DNA from: Devosia beringensis
Lineage (GTDB): Bacteria > Pseudomonadota > Alphaproteobacteria > Rhizobiales > Devosiaceae
Assembly (NCBI RefSeq): GCF_014926585.1
Contig: NZ_CP045422.1
Coordinates: forward strand, 3,812,001-3,876,000
Direction of reading: 5' to 3'
DNA: 64,000 bases
Shown here piece after piece: positions 44,249 to 55,858 of this stretch (position 1 is the stretch's first letter; every line of letters begins with the position of its first letter). The position numbers and the translations under genes were made by a program. The notes beneath the pieces were generated by a model. That model was not told the origin of the DNA. It ran no database searches and was given only the letters and a program-made list of their open reading frames with translations.

Positions 44249-45754
44249 TCATTGCCCGATCCTCGCCTCGCCAGCATAGCGTAGCGCTTCCTCGGCGGCG
44301 CTGAAAAGGGCACGCGCCTTGTTTTCGCATTCCATCTGCTCGAGCTCGGGCACGCTGTCGGCGACAATGCCGGCGCCGGCCTGCACATGGAGCTTGCCAT
44401 CCTTGATGATGGCGGTGCGCAGCACGATGCAGGTATCCATGGTGCCGTCGGCGCCGAAATAGCCGACGCAGCCGCCATAGATGCCGCGCCGCGAGCTTTC
44501 CAGCTCGTCGATGATCTCCATGGCCCGCACTTTTGGAGCGCCCGAGACGGTGCCGGCGGGGAAGCCGGCCGAGAGGGCGTCGACAAAGTCATATTGCGGA
44601 TCGAGCACGCCCACCACATTGGAGACGATGTGCATCACGTGCGAATAGTATTCGAGGAAGAACTTGTCTGTGACCTTGACCGTGCCGATCTTGGCGACAC
44701 GGCCGACATCGTTGCGGCCCAGGTCGAGCAGCATCAGGTGCTCGGCCAGTTCCTTGGGGTCGCTCATCAGCTCGGCCGCCATTTCGGCGTCCTTGGTCGG
44801 CGTAGCGCCGCGCTTGCGGGTGCCGGCAATGGGGCGGATGGTGACCTCGCCATCCTGCACCCGCACCAGGATTTCCGGGCTCGATCCGGCAATGGCAAAG
44901 CCACCGAAATCGAGGAAATACATGTAGGGGCTGGGATTGGTGCGGCGCAGTGCCCGATAAAGCGCGGTCGGGGGCAGGCTGAAATCGGCCGAGAAGCGCT
45001 GGCTCAGCACGACCTGGAAGATGTCGCCGGCAGTGATGTAGTCCTTGGCCTTGGCGACCATGGCGAAGTAGGCGTCCTTGGACGTATTGCTGGTGACGGC
45101 AATGTTTTCCAGATCCGGCAGAGCCGGCGTGGTCGGCATGGCTCTGCCGAGGCGGGCAATGGCGTCGTCGATGCGGCTGCGCGCGGCCTCATAGGCTTGG
45201 CGGGCCGAGACGCCGTCACGCACATAGACTGGCGCGGTGAGATAGAGTTCGTCCTTGAGCGTGTCGAAGATGGCCAGCAGCGAGGGGCGCATCAGCACTG
45301 CCTCGGGGGTCTGCAGATGGTCCGGATTGCTGTTGGGCAGCACTTCCATATAGCGGACCATGTCATAGCCGAGATAGCCATAGACGCCGGCCGACTGGGG
45401 CGGCAGCCCGGCGGGCACCTCGATCTTGCTGTCGGCCACCAGCGCCCGCAGGGCATCGAGCGGCAGCGCCGTGACCGGCTCGAAGCCATGCTCATCAAGC
45501 TGGGCCGAGCGGTTGATGGCGGCGGCGCCGGCCTCGACCTTGAGGATCACGTCCGGCTGGGTGCCGATGATCGAATAGCGCCCGCGCACCGTGGCGTCCT
45601 GCACCGATTCGAGCAGGAAGGTGTTGCGACGGCCCTCGGCCAGCTTGAGATAGGTGCCGATCGGCGTTTCCAGATCGGCCACGATGCGCCGCCAGACGAT
45701 CTGCGATTTCCCGGCCTCATAGTGGTCAGAGAAGCGCTGAAAATCGTCGTCCAT
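44249..45754 (-). CDS. trpE: Anthranilate synthase component I TrpE
   Basis: A 501-aa chorismate-using enzyme, the first committed step to tryptophan. The N-terminal feedback site is present (TFLLESVQDATVRGRYSIIG). The catalytic part shows DIFQVVLSQRFSADF, SSPEILVRVQDGEVTIRPIAGT, EHLMLLDLGRNDVGRVA and the end RAGAGIVADSVPELE-like (read here as QAGAGIVADSVPELE). It follows ppiD by 39 bp in one apparent operon. No leader peptide with tandem Trp codons was seen in that short gap. Confidence 0.97.
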   Translation of the reverse strand: MDDDFQRFSDHYEAGKSQIVWRRIVADLETPIGTYLKLAEGRRNTFLLESVQDATVRGRYSIIGTQPDVILKVEAGAAAINRSAQLDEHGFEPVTALPLDALRALVADSKIEVPAGLPPQSAGVYGYLGYDMVRYMEVLPNSNPDHLQTPEAVLMRPSLLAIFDTLKDELYLTAPVYVRDGVSARQAYEAARSRIDDAIARLGRAMPTTPALPDLENIAVTSNTSKDAYFAMVAKAKDYITAGDIFQVVLSQRFSADFSLPPTALYRALRRTNPSPYMYFLDFGGFAIAGSSPEILVRVQDGEVTIRPIAGTRKRGATPTKDAEMAAELMSDPKELAEHLMLLDLGRNDVGRVAKIGTVKVTDKFFLEYYSHVMHIVSNVVGVLDPQYDFVDALSAGFPAGTVSGAPKVRAMEIIDELESSRRGIYGGCVGYFGADGTMDTCIVLRTAIIKDGKLHVQAGAGIVADSVPELEQMECENKARALFSAAEEALRYAGEARIGQ

Positions 45755-45793
45755 CGGGATCGTGTCCAGTTAGGTCTTTGTTACGGAGCGGCT

Positions 45794-47659
45794 CTAGAGG
45801 CCGGTATCGAGGGTCTGCTGCAGGGCCTGCTGGTTGATGCGCAGGCCGGCATCGTCGCGGATGGCGGTGACGAATTCGCCATAGAGCCCGACGCGGGCCT
45901 CGTTTTCGAGGCTGGCCTGGGCATCGGTGGCGAGCGGCGCATCGGCGGGCAGGATATCGACCACCTGGAAGACGATATGCTCGCCCGCCTGGTTCTGTAC
46001 GGCGTCATGGTGCGTCTCGTCGCCGGCGAAGGCGGCACCGGCCACGACATCGTCGATGCTGGAATCGGGCGCACCGAAGCGGGTGAACGGCGCACTGAGC
46101 TGGGGGAACACATTGTAGCTGGCCGCCACATCGGCAATCGGCGTGCCGGCGTCTAGGTTCGCCACGGCCTCGGCGCTGGCCGCCAGCAGGGCATCATTGA
46201 TGCGCTGGGCAGTCAGGTCCGCGGCAACCGTGTCTCGGACTTCCTCGAGCGTCTGGTCGCGGGCCGGGGAGATGGCGGTGAGGTCGAAATAGAGGTTACC
46301 GCTGCCGGCCAGCGGGAGCGCTGCGGTCAGCTGGCCCTGTTCGGCGCGGAAGATGGCCTGGCTGATGCGGCCGCTGTCTTCGGGGGCCAGATCGGGCAGC
46401 ACGCTCAGCTCGGCGCCGCTGGCGCTGACATCGGCCTCGTAGAGATCAAGACCGAAACGCTCAGCGATTTCGCTGAGCGGCCGGAAGGCGGCGCGCAGCT
46501 CTTCGACCTGGTCCTGGACCTCGGCAATTTCGTTGCGGGCTTCGGTGCGGGCCAGGCTGTCGCTGATCTGGGCGCGGGCTTCCTCGAGGCTGGGCTCGCC
46601 GCCGGCCTCGATGGCTGAAATGTGAACGGCACGTTTGCCGGCGACGCCGTCGATGATGGCGAAGTCACCATTGGCGAGGGCAAAGGCGGCGGTCGCCAGA
46701 TTGGCATCATTGATGTCGCTCTGGGCCAGATTGCCTAAATCAGTCGGGGTCAGCGCGTTGTCGGTGAGTAGCGTCTCGAACGGGGTGCCGGCGGCCTTGC
46801 CGGCTTCGAAGGCGGCGACCTGGGCGTCGTTGAGCACGACCTGCTGGATGGTGCGGCGCTCCGGCTTGTTCAGGCTGGCCTTGGTGCGCTCATATTCGGC
46901 CGCAATGGCGGCGTCGTCGATGGTCTTGGTGGCGGCCAGATCGGCGGGCGACAGGCGCAGCATCTGGACGGTGCGGGTTTCGACGGTGCGGAACTCGGCC
47001 TGGTGTTCGGCCAGATAGGCGACCAGCTCGGCCTCGGTGGGTTCGGCCGGGGTCTCGATATTGGTCTCGCCCAGCACGAAATAATCGATGGTGCGCTGAT
47101 CGGCGACATAGCGATTGATCAGCTCGGCGGCCGTGGCGGGCAGGGCGGTATCGGCAAAAAGGCTCAGGATCAGCTGCTCGCGGCGCGCGGCATTGCCCTG
47201 GTCCTCGAAATATTCGGCTTCGGTCAGGCCGCTCTGGCGCAGGACCTGGGTGAAGGTCGATGGATCAAAACTGCCCAGCGTGCCCTGGAAGGACGGATCG
47301 GCGCGCAGCATCTCGCTCAGCTTCTGCTCGGATACGCCCAGGCCAAAGCGGTCGGCCAGCTGATCAAGCGCGGCATCCTGGGCCAGATTCTGCAGCACCA
47401 TGGAGGGAATGCCCAGATTGACGGCCTGCTCGGCGGTCGGCCGCGAGCCCAGTTGCTGGGCCACCTGGTTGATCTGACCCTGATAGGCGCGCAGGAAAGT
47501 CCGGGAGCTGATCTCCGCATCGCCGACGCGGGCCACCGTGCTGGAGCCCAAATCGGTAATGACATTGTTGATGCCGAATCCGGCTACACCAACCAGCAGG
47601 AACGCCCCCAGGATCTTGCCGGGCCAGGATTTCGCGAAAAGACGCAAACTATCGAGCAT
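45794..47659 (-). CDS. PpiD-like membrane-anchored peptidyl-prolyl isomerase
   Basis: A 621-aa periplasmic folding factor. One N-terminal membrane helix (ILGAFLLVGVAGFGINNVI) anchors a SurA-like chaperone domain (residues about 40-180, with SSRTFLRAYQGQINQVAQQL). The isomerase (parvulin) region around 240-370 is degenerate, and a second helical part follows. PpiD helps outer-membrane and secreted proteins leave the Sec translocon. It is divergent from tpiA and reads into trpE, an arrangement common in this order. The catalytic activity of the parvulin domain is doubtful. Confidence 0.9.
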   Translation of the reverse strand: MLDSLRLFAKSWPGKILGAFLLVGVAGFGINNVITDLGSSTVARVGDAEISSRTFLRAYQGQINQVAQQLGSRPTAEQAVNLGIPSMVLQNLAQDAALDQLADRFGLGVSEQKLSEMLRADPSFQGTLGSFDPSTFTQVLRQSGLTEAEYFEDQGNAARREQLILSLFADTALPATAAELINRYVADQRTIDYFVLGETNIETPAEPTEAELVAYLAEHQAEFRTVETRTVQMLRLSPADLAATKTIDDAAIAAEYERTKASLNKPERRTIQQVVLNDAQVAAFEAGKAAGTPFETLLTDNALTPTDLGNLAQSDINDANLATAAFALANGDFAIIDGVAGKRAVHISAIEAGGEPSLEEARAQISDSLARTEARNEIAEVQDQVEELRAAFRPLSEIAERFGLDLYEADVSASGAELSVLPDLAPEDSGRISQAIFRAEQGQLTAALPLAGSGNLYFDLTAISPARDQTLEEVRDTVAADLTAQRINDALLAASAEAVANLDAGTPIADVAASYNVFPQLSAPFTRFGAPDSSIDDVVAGAAFAGDETHHDAVQNQAGEHIVFQVVDILPADAPLATDAQASLENEARVGLYGEFVTAIRDDAGLRINQQALQQTLDTGL

Positions 47660-47781
47660 TTCAGACGTTCCGTTCAGAGACTTGAGCTTTACCGCACGTG
47701 CGGCCGGGCATTAGTAATCCATATCGACAGCCGGGGTTAGGGCAAAGCCCGTCCCGGTGCAAGAGGCAGGAGTAGCATAGA

Positions 47782-48537
47782 GTGACCACGACAATCTCGC
47801 CGCTGATCGCGGGCAACTGGAAAATGAACGGCACACGGTCGTCGCTCGATGAACTGGCGGCCCTGGCCAGCCTGCTCACCACCGGCGAGGCGCCGCGCGC
47901 CATTGTCGTGGTCTGCCCCCCTGCCACCATGCTGGCCGCCGTGGCCCGCCACGGCGCCACCGCCGGCATTCAGGCCGGCGGCCAGGACTGCCACGCCGAA
48001 AGCCACGGCGCGCATACCGGCGATATTTCGGCCGGCATGCTGGCCGATGCCGGGGCACAATATGTCATTGTCGGGCACTCGGAACGCCGGGCTGACCATG
48101 GCGAGACCGACGAGCTGGTGCGGGCCAAGGCCGAGGCCGCCATTGGCGCCGGGCTCAAGCCGATCATCTGCGTGGGCGAAACCGAATCCCAGCGCGACAG
48201 CGGGGCGGCGGAGACTGTCGTTTCCGCGCAACTGGCCGCCTCGATCCCTGATGCTGCCGAACAGCACGAGGTCATCGTCGCCTATGAGCCGATCTGGGCC
48301 ATCGGTACCGGCCGTACCCCGACCGTGCAGGAAATCACCGCGATGCATGCCAGCATCCGCGCCCAGCTGGTCGCGCGCTTCGCCGACAGGGGCCCGAGCA
48401 TCCGCATCCTTTATGGCGGCTCGCTCAAACCACAGAATGCGCGCGAGATTCTTGAGGTGGAAAACGTCAATGGCGGGCTGGTTGGCGGCGCCAGCCTCTT
48501 GGCAAGGGACTTCTACACCATTATCTCGGCGGTATAG
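47782..48537 (+). CDS. tpiA: Triose-phosphate isomerase TpiA
   Basis: A 251-aa TIM-barrel enzyme that interconverts dihydroxyacetone phosphate and glyceraldehyde 3-phosphate. It shows the substrate Asn-Lys in AGNWKMNG, the catalytic His in VGHSERR, the catalytic Glu in [12 protein letters not shown] with the flexible loop after it, and the phosphate site [11 protein letters not shown]. The start is GTG at 47782 with AGGAG about 10 bp upstream. It is divergent from ppiD across 122 bp. Confidence 0.97.
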   Translation: MTTTISPLIAGNWKMNGTRSSLDELAALASLLTTGEAPRAIVVVCPPATMLAAVARHGATAGIQAGGQDCHAESHGAHTGDISAGMLADAGAQYVIVGHSERRADHGETDELVRAKAEAAIGAGLKPIICVGETESQRDSGAAETVVSAQLAASIPDAAEQHEVIVAYEPIWAIGTGRTPTVQEITAMHASIRAQLVARFADRGPSIRILYGGSLKPQNAREILEVENVNGGLVGGASLLARDFYTIISAV

Positions 48538-48646
48538 CCAAGCGGATGACCAAAGGCAGGACGGAAATTCCGCCCGGCCTCTGGCATTTGCGGAGCGGGG
48601 CGTGTATGACGCGCCATCTTTTGACAGACCAATAGACTGAGACACG

Positions 48647-49144
48647 ATGGCGAACGTCCTGATTGTGGCCTATCTGCTGATCGTCCTCGCGCTGATTGCG
48701 GTGATCCTGCTGCAGCGCTCCGAGGGCGGCGCGCTGGGCATTGGTGGTGGCGGCGGCGGTGGCGGCCTGATGACGGCCCGCGGCTCGGCAAACCTGCTGA
48801 CCCGTACCACGGCCATCCTGGCGACCCTGTTCTTTGCCACGGCCATTGGCCTGACGGTGCTAAGCGAACTCGATCGCGGCACCTCGAGCATTCTTGATCG
48901 TGCCGTGACGACGGATGGTGAAGCGGCGCCGACCAGCGTGCTCGATGCGCTCAACTCGCTGCAGGGCGATACGCCAAGCGATCTGCCGGTGCCGGTCCAG
49001 GCGCCTGCCAGCGACTCCGCGCCGGCTGCCGACGCCGCTCCGGCTACGACGGATGCGCCAGCCGCCGAGGCTGCGCCCGCCAATGACAATCTGCCGGTGC
49101 CCGATGCACCCGCGGCAACGCCGGCCGCTCCGGCGAGCAACTAA
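48647..49144 (+). CDS. secG: Preprotein translocase subunit SecG
   Basis: A 165-aa SecG with the two membrane helices (residues 1-22 and 55-75) joined by a glycine loop (GIGGGGGGGGLMTARGSANL). It assists SecYEG in protein export. The C-terminal 75 residues are an Ala/Pro/Asp-rich tail with no clear fold, longer than in enteric SecG but usual in this group. It follows tpiA by 109 bp and is followed by a terminator before pyrG. Confidence 0.95.
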   Translation: MANVLIVAYLLIVLALIAVILLQRSEGGALGIGGGGGGGGLMTARGSANLLTRTTAILATLFFATAIGLTVLSELDRGTSSILDRAVTTDGEAAPTSVLDALNSLQGDTPSDLPVPVQAPASDSAPAADAAPATTDAPAAEAAPANDNLPVPDAPAATPAAPASN

Positions 49145-49166
49145 GCGCCGCAAGGCACGACGATGG

Positions 49167-49196
49167 AGGGGGATGGCAACATCCCCTTCTTCTTTT
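49167..49196 (+). terminator. Terminator after secG
   Basis: A 7-bp perfect stem (GGGGATG-GCAA-CATCCCC, 49169-49186) is followed by TTCTTCTTTT, 22 bp beyond the secG stop. Intrinsic termination ahead of pyrG is likely. Confidence 0.75.
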
Positions 49197-49248
49197 GTGT
49201 AGAGCCTCAAGCGGGCTCTGCGAATCGATGCTGAAATGATTAAGGTGA

Positions 49249-50882
<1,634 letters not shown>

Positions 50883-50883
<1 letters not shown>

Positions 50884-51377
50884 TGCAGCTGCGCACGGCG
50901 CGCCTGCTGCTGCGCCGCCCGACACTGGATGATCTCGAGGCGTTCTTCGGGATCATGTCGCACCCGTCAGCCATGCGTTACTGGTCGACGCTGCCGCATG
51001 CCGAACTCGACGTTACTCGCGTGTGGCTGGAGCGGATGGTGGCGCGCGAGGCGACTGGCGGCGAGCACTTTGCCATTGAGCTGGATGGCGTGGTGATCGG
51101 CGAGGTCGGGGCAGGGCGCCTGCCCGAATTCGGCTTCATCCTGCATCCGGACCACTGGGGCCATGGCTTTGCCACCGAGGCCTCGCGCACCGCGATCGAT
51201 CATATTTTCGCGGCGACCGATGCGGCCGAGCTCAAGGCCGATGTCGATCCGCGCAATGCCGGCTCGCTGAGAACCTTGCGCAAGCTGGGTTTTGTCGAGA
51301 CCGGAGGGGCGGAACGCACCTTCCTGCTCGGCGACGAATGGTGCGACAGCATCTACCTGGCCCTGAAGCGGCCGTGA
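50883..51377 (+). CDS. GNAT family acetyltransferase (RimJ/RimL type)
   Basis: A 164-aa acetyl-CoA transferase of the RimJ/RimL subgroup. It begins MQLRTARLLLRRPTLDDLEA, has the acetyl-CoA loop in HPDHWGHGFATEASRTAI and the end region DVDPRNAGSLRTLRKLGFVE. Substrates of such proteins are N-terminal residues or small amines; no specific one can be named here. Its ATG shares one base with the pyrG stop, so it is translationally coupled. Confidence 0.92.
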
Positions 51378-51438
51378 TCGACTTGGCCGGCTGATGCCCG
51401 CCATGTTAGCCATGGGGCAGAAACCGCCGGAGCCCGCC

Positions 51439-51633
51439 ATGGCCGAGATCATCAACCTGCGCAAAGTCCGCAAGCAGAAGGCCCGCTCGGCCAAGGACGC
51501 CCAGGCCGAGCAGAACCGCATCAGCTTTGGCCGCACCAAGGCGGAAAAGCAGCTGTCGGCCGCCGAAAAGGCACTGGCCGACAAACGCATCGACGGCCAT
51601 CGTCGCGACGACAAGGACCAGGAAACCCCATGA
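51439..51633 (+). CDS. DUF4169 family small basic protein
   Basis: A 64-aa, strongly charged protein (MAEIINLRKVRKQKARSAKD, then an Arg/Lys-rich helix RISFGRTKAEKQLSAAEKAL). This is the DUF4169 family, widespread in Hyphomicrobiales with no known function. ATG 51439 matches the family start, with CCGGAG just upstream; the frame is open from 51394. It overlaps the next gene by 4 bp (ATGA). Confidence 0.87.
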   Translation: MAEIINLRKVRKQKARSAKDAQAEQNRISFGRTKAEKQLSAAEKALADKRIDGHRRDDKDQETP

Positions 51634-52601
51634 GCAGAATCGTCGTCATCGGCGCCACCGGCCATATCGGCACCTATCTCGTGCCCCGGCTGGTCATGGC
51701 CGGACATGAGGTTGTCGCGGTCAGCCGCGGCAAGGCGCAGCCCTATCAGCAGAGCCCGGTCTGGAACCACGTGCAGAGGCTGACGCTGGATCGCGAGGCC
51801 GAGGAGGCCGCGGGCACCTTTGGCAGCGCCATTGCCGCGCTCGGGGCCGATATCGTGGTCGACTGCATCTGCTTTACCCAGGCCAGCAACAAGCAGCTGA
51901 TCGAGGCGCTGGCCGGCAGGGTCAGCCACTTCATCCATATCGGCACGATCTGGACCCATGGCACATCGGCTGTGGTGCCGACGCTGGAATCGGCCGCCAA
52001 ATACCCCTTTGGCGACTATGGCGTGCAAAAGGCTGATATCGAGGCTGACCTTTTGGCACGCGCCAGGGGCGAGAACTTTCCGGTCACCATCCTGCATCCG
52101 GGCCATATCGTCGGTCCGGGCTGGGCGCCGCTCAACCCGGCCGGGCATTTCAATCCGGCGGTGTTCAGCGTCATTGCCCGAAATGAAACCCTGCTGCTGC
52201 CCAATTTCGGCATGGAAACCGTGCACCACGTCCATGCCGACGACATCGCCCAGCTGGTCATGCGCGCCATAGACAACCGACAGGCGGCGCTTGGAGAGGC
52301 ATTCCATGCGGTGTCGGACGCGGCGCTGACGCTGCGCGGCTATGCGGAGGCGATGTATCGCTGGTTCGGGCATCAGCCCAACCTGGCCTTTGCCGACTAT
52401 GCCGACTGGGCCAAGGCGCAGGTGCCTGAAGAGGCGCAGGCGACCTGGGAACATGTCGCGCGCTCGCCCAACTGCTCTATCGAGAAGGGTCGGCGCCTGC
52501 TGGGCTATGCGCCGCGGTACAGCTCGCTGGAGGCGGTTCAGGAATCGGTCAGCTGGCTGGTGGCACAGGGTCAGGTGGAAGCGCCGCGTCCGCGGGGCTA
52601 G
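51630..52601 (+). CDS. NAD-dependent epimerase/dehydratase family protein
   Basis: A 323-aa extended short-chain dehydrogenase. The nucleotide site is RIVVIGATGHIGTYLVP, and the catalytic Tyr and Lys are in YGVQKADIEA. A His-rich motif (MTVHHVHADDIAQLV-like, read as METVHHVHADDIAQ) fits the family's C-terminal part. It lacks neighbours that would give a substrate. It is coupled to the DUF4169 gene, and its 3' end overlaps the convergent serine hydrolase by 53 bp. Confidence 0.9.
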   Translation: MSRIVVIGATGHIGTYLVPRLVMAGHEVVAVSRGKAQPYQQSPVWNHVQRLTLDREAEEAAGTFGSAIAALGADIVVDCICFTQASNKQLIEALAGRVSHFIHIGTIWTHGTSAVVPTLESAAKYPFGDYGVQKADIEADLLARARGENFPVTILHPGHIVGPGWAPLNPAGHFNPAVFSVIARNETLLLPNFGMETVHHVHADDIAQLVMRAIDNRQAALGEAFHAVSDAALTLRGYAEAMYRWFGHQPNLAFADYADWAKAQVPEEAQATWEHVARSPNCSIEKGRRLLGYAPRYSSLEAVQESVSWLVAQGQVEAPRPRG

Positions 52602-53649
52602 GCGCGTCGTTCTGGCCGGCTGGTGGCGCGGCCGGCCGATCTGCCGGCGGGGCATCTGCATCCCGCACCGCGGTGATGATCTCGGCCAGCAGGTCATTGA
52701 GGTCGTCGCGATAGCCATTGCCGGCGGAGGGTGAATTCTCGTCGGAGGTCATCACCACGCTGAGATCGAGTTCGGGCACGATGTAGAGCATCTGCCCGCC
52801 ATAGCCCCAGGCATAGTGCACGTCCTGGCCGCCGATCTGGCTGAGAAACCAGCCATAGCCATAGCCGTCGCCGGTATGGCGCGAGCTGGTGCGGCGGGTC
52901 CAGGACTGGTCGATCCAGTCCTGCGACAGGATGCGGCTGCCATCGGGGGCGAGGCCACCGCTGCGGAATACCTCGCCAAAGGCGAGCAGCGCGCGCGGGC
53001 TCATCGCCATCTGGTTGCCACCGAGATAGATGCCCTGCGGGTCGCGCTCCCAGCCGCCAATGCCGAAATCGTCCACGCTGGCGAACCACTCCCGGGCATT
53101 GGCCAGGGTCGAGGCGCCGGTGGCCTTGGTCAGTATGGCCGAGAGCAGATGCGTCGAGCCGGTGGAATAGAGCATGGGGCCGCCCGGGTCGGCGGTAAAA
53201 GGCTGCTCCAGTGCCGTGCGCACCCAGTTGCGGCTAGCCACCCAGCGCCCGTAATTGGGGCCTGAGGTGGGCTGCAGGCCGGCCTGCATCGACAGCAGGT
53301 TGCCGATCGTGACCTCAGCCAGGCGCGGATCGGGATCGGCCGGCAGGTCATCGGGCAAGAGGTCCACCACCTTCTGGTCCACCCCCTCCAGCAGGCCGCG
53401 TTCGATGGCGATGCCGACCAGCGCCGATACCACGGTCTTGGAGGCCGATTTGATATTGGTCGGATCGGTCAGCTTGTGGCCGTCATAGCCGCGCTCGGCG
53501 AGGACGTCGCCAGCGCGCGCCACGATCACCGTTTCCAGCGCGGCCAGCCTGGCAGCGTCGTCAAGTATGGTGGCAAGAGCCGCTTCCTGGGCGAGGCTGG
53601 GGACCGGAAAGGCGAGGAGGGCGGCGAGCAGGAGCGGGCGAATGATCAT
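52549..53649 (-). CDS. Exported serine hydrolase (class C beta-lactamase fold)
   Basis: A 366-aa exported protein. The signal peptide is MIIRPLLLAALLAFPVPSLA. The catalytic Ser-x-x-Lys is in NIKSASKTVVSALVG, and YGYGWFLSQIGG with HYAWGYGGQMLY forms the later active-site strand. It belongs to the large beta-lactamase/esterase family, and hydrolysis of beta-lactams is not implied. ATG 53649 is preferred to the open frame at 53709. The C-terminal 35 residues are Pro/Ala/Asp-rich and overlap the convergent dehydrogenase gene. Confidence 0.9.
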   Translation of the reverse strand: MIIRPLLLAALLAFPVPSLAQEAALATILDDAARLAALETVIVARAGDVLAERGYDGHKLTDPTNIKSASKTVVSALVGIAIERGLLEGVDQKVVDLLPDDLPADPDPRLAEVTIGNLLSMQAGLQPTSGPNYGRWVASRNWVRTALEQPFTADPGGPMLYSTGSTHLLSAILTKATGASTLANAREWFASVDDFGIGGWERDPQGIYLGGNQMAMSPRALLAFGEVFRSGGLAPDGSRILSQDWIDQSWTRRTSSRHTGDGYGYGWFLSQIGGQDVHYAWGYGGQMLYIVPELDLSVVMTSDENSPSAGNGYRDDLNDLLAEIITAVRDADAPPADRPAAPPAGQNDAPSPADAALPPDPVPPAS

Positions 53650-53719
53650 GCCCGATGCCTCGGCAAAACTTGCGGCTAAATCAAGGGCATGGAAGGCGAT
53701 TTCAACCACAAGCGCGTGA

Positions 53720-55150
<1,431 letters not shown>

Positions 55151-55169
55151 GCGGTTCATCAGAAATGCG

Positions 55170-55198
55170 AAAGCCCGGCAGTGATGCCGGGCTTTTTT
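55170..55198 (+). terminator. Terminator after eno
   Basis: A perfect 11-bp stem (AAAGCCCGGCA-GTGA-TGCCGGGCTTT) runs into a T-tract 19 bp after the eno stop. It is a strong intrinsic terminator and may also work for arr, which converges from the right. Confidence 0.92.
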
Positions 55199-55208
55199 GT
55201 TTGCCTAT

Positions 55209-55622
55209 TCAGTCGATGGCGTGGATGCCTTCGCGGCGCATCCGTTCCACGCTGTCCTTCATCTTCTGGAGCAGGTCGGGCGGATGTCCTTCCCAGCGCT
55301 CCACCTCGCCCACGACCTCGAGCGGCATCTGGCTGCGATAGGACTGTGTCGGATTGCCCGCGAATTTGGTGTCAGTGAGATTGGGATCGTCTACGAATTG
55401 TCCCGTCGGCCGCACGACATAGATGCGCTCCGGGCCATCACCCTGCGCCAGTTCTGCCCCCCATATCGCAGCTTCCAGCGTAGCGCTGAAATAGATCCAT
55501 GACGACGGCTTGCCAGTTCCGAAGTTGGACCTGAACCCAGGCACCATGAGCTCACCGACCTTCAGGTCGGCCCGGGTGCCATGATAGAAGACTGCATTTT
55601 CAGGTTGTTCAGACGCGTACAT
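55209..55622 (-). CDS. arr: NAD+-rifampicin ADP-ribosyltransferase Arr
   Basis: A 137-aa Arr enzyme that inactivates rifamycins by ADP-ribosylation at the 23-hydroxyl. Family blocks are all present: AVFYHGTRADLKVGELMVPG, YFSATLEAAIWGAELA, GPERIYVVRPTG, DDPNLTDTKFAGNPTQSYRS and VGEVERWEGHPP. Length matches known Arr (about 140 aa). ATG 55622 was chosen because GGGAG lies 7 nt upstream and the family start follows. That Shine-Dalgarno sits in a 9-bp hairpin. Chromosomal arr is usually intrinsic resistance; no integron or transposon is near. Confidence 0.93.
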   Translation of the reverse strand: MYASEQPENAVFYHGTRADLKVGELMVPGFRSNFGTGKPSSWIYFSATLEAAIWGAELAQGDGPERIYVVRPTGQFVDDPNLTDTKFAGNPTQSYRSQMPLEVVGEVERWEGHPPDLLQKMKDSVERMRREGIHAID

Positions 55623-55623
55623 G

Positions 55624-55650
55624 AACGGCTCCCATGACTTTGGAGCCGTT
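55624..55650 (-). promoter_or_regulatory. Hairpin masking the arr ribosome-binding site
   Basis: On the arr strand AACGGCTCC (55650-55642) pairs perfectly with GGAGCCGTT (55632-55624) across a 9-nt loop. The 3' arm contains the GGAG Shine-Dalgarno and ends 1 nt before the ATG, so initiation should be poor unless the stem opens. On the plus strand the same hairpin precedes CTTTT and could be a weak terminator. Confidence 0.65.
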
Positions 55651-55803
55651 CTTTTACATCCTTGGCCAGGGCTTGAAGCAAGCCCCAAGCCGCCCATATC
55701 TAAGTCATGGCGATCGGGAAAACGCTTTATGGCGCACGGCGCGTCAGCGAACCGAACCTGGCATCCGGTGGTCAAGCGCCGATAGTTATCGGTTGATTGA
55801 ACG

Positions 55804-55833
55804 AAAAAGCCCGGTGGTTACACCGGGCTTTTT
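55804..55833 (-). terminator. Terminator after the AMP nucleosidase gene
   Basis: A perfect 13-bp stem, AAAAAGCCCGGTG with CACCGGGCTTTTT, and GTTA loop lies 25 bp beyond the AMP nucleosidase stop. T-tracts flank both sides, so it may act in both directions. Confidence 0.88.
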
Positions 55834-55858
55834 GTTTTCTGAACCGAAATGGCGAGCC

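Noticed and set aside
52549..53649. The serine hydrolase as an antibiotic-resistance beta-lactamase
   Set aside because: It has the SxxK fold signature only; many esterases and peptidases share it, and nothing points to beta-lactam hydrolysis.
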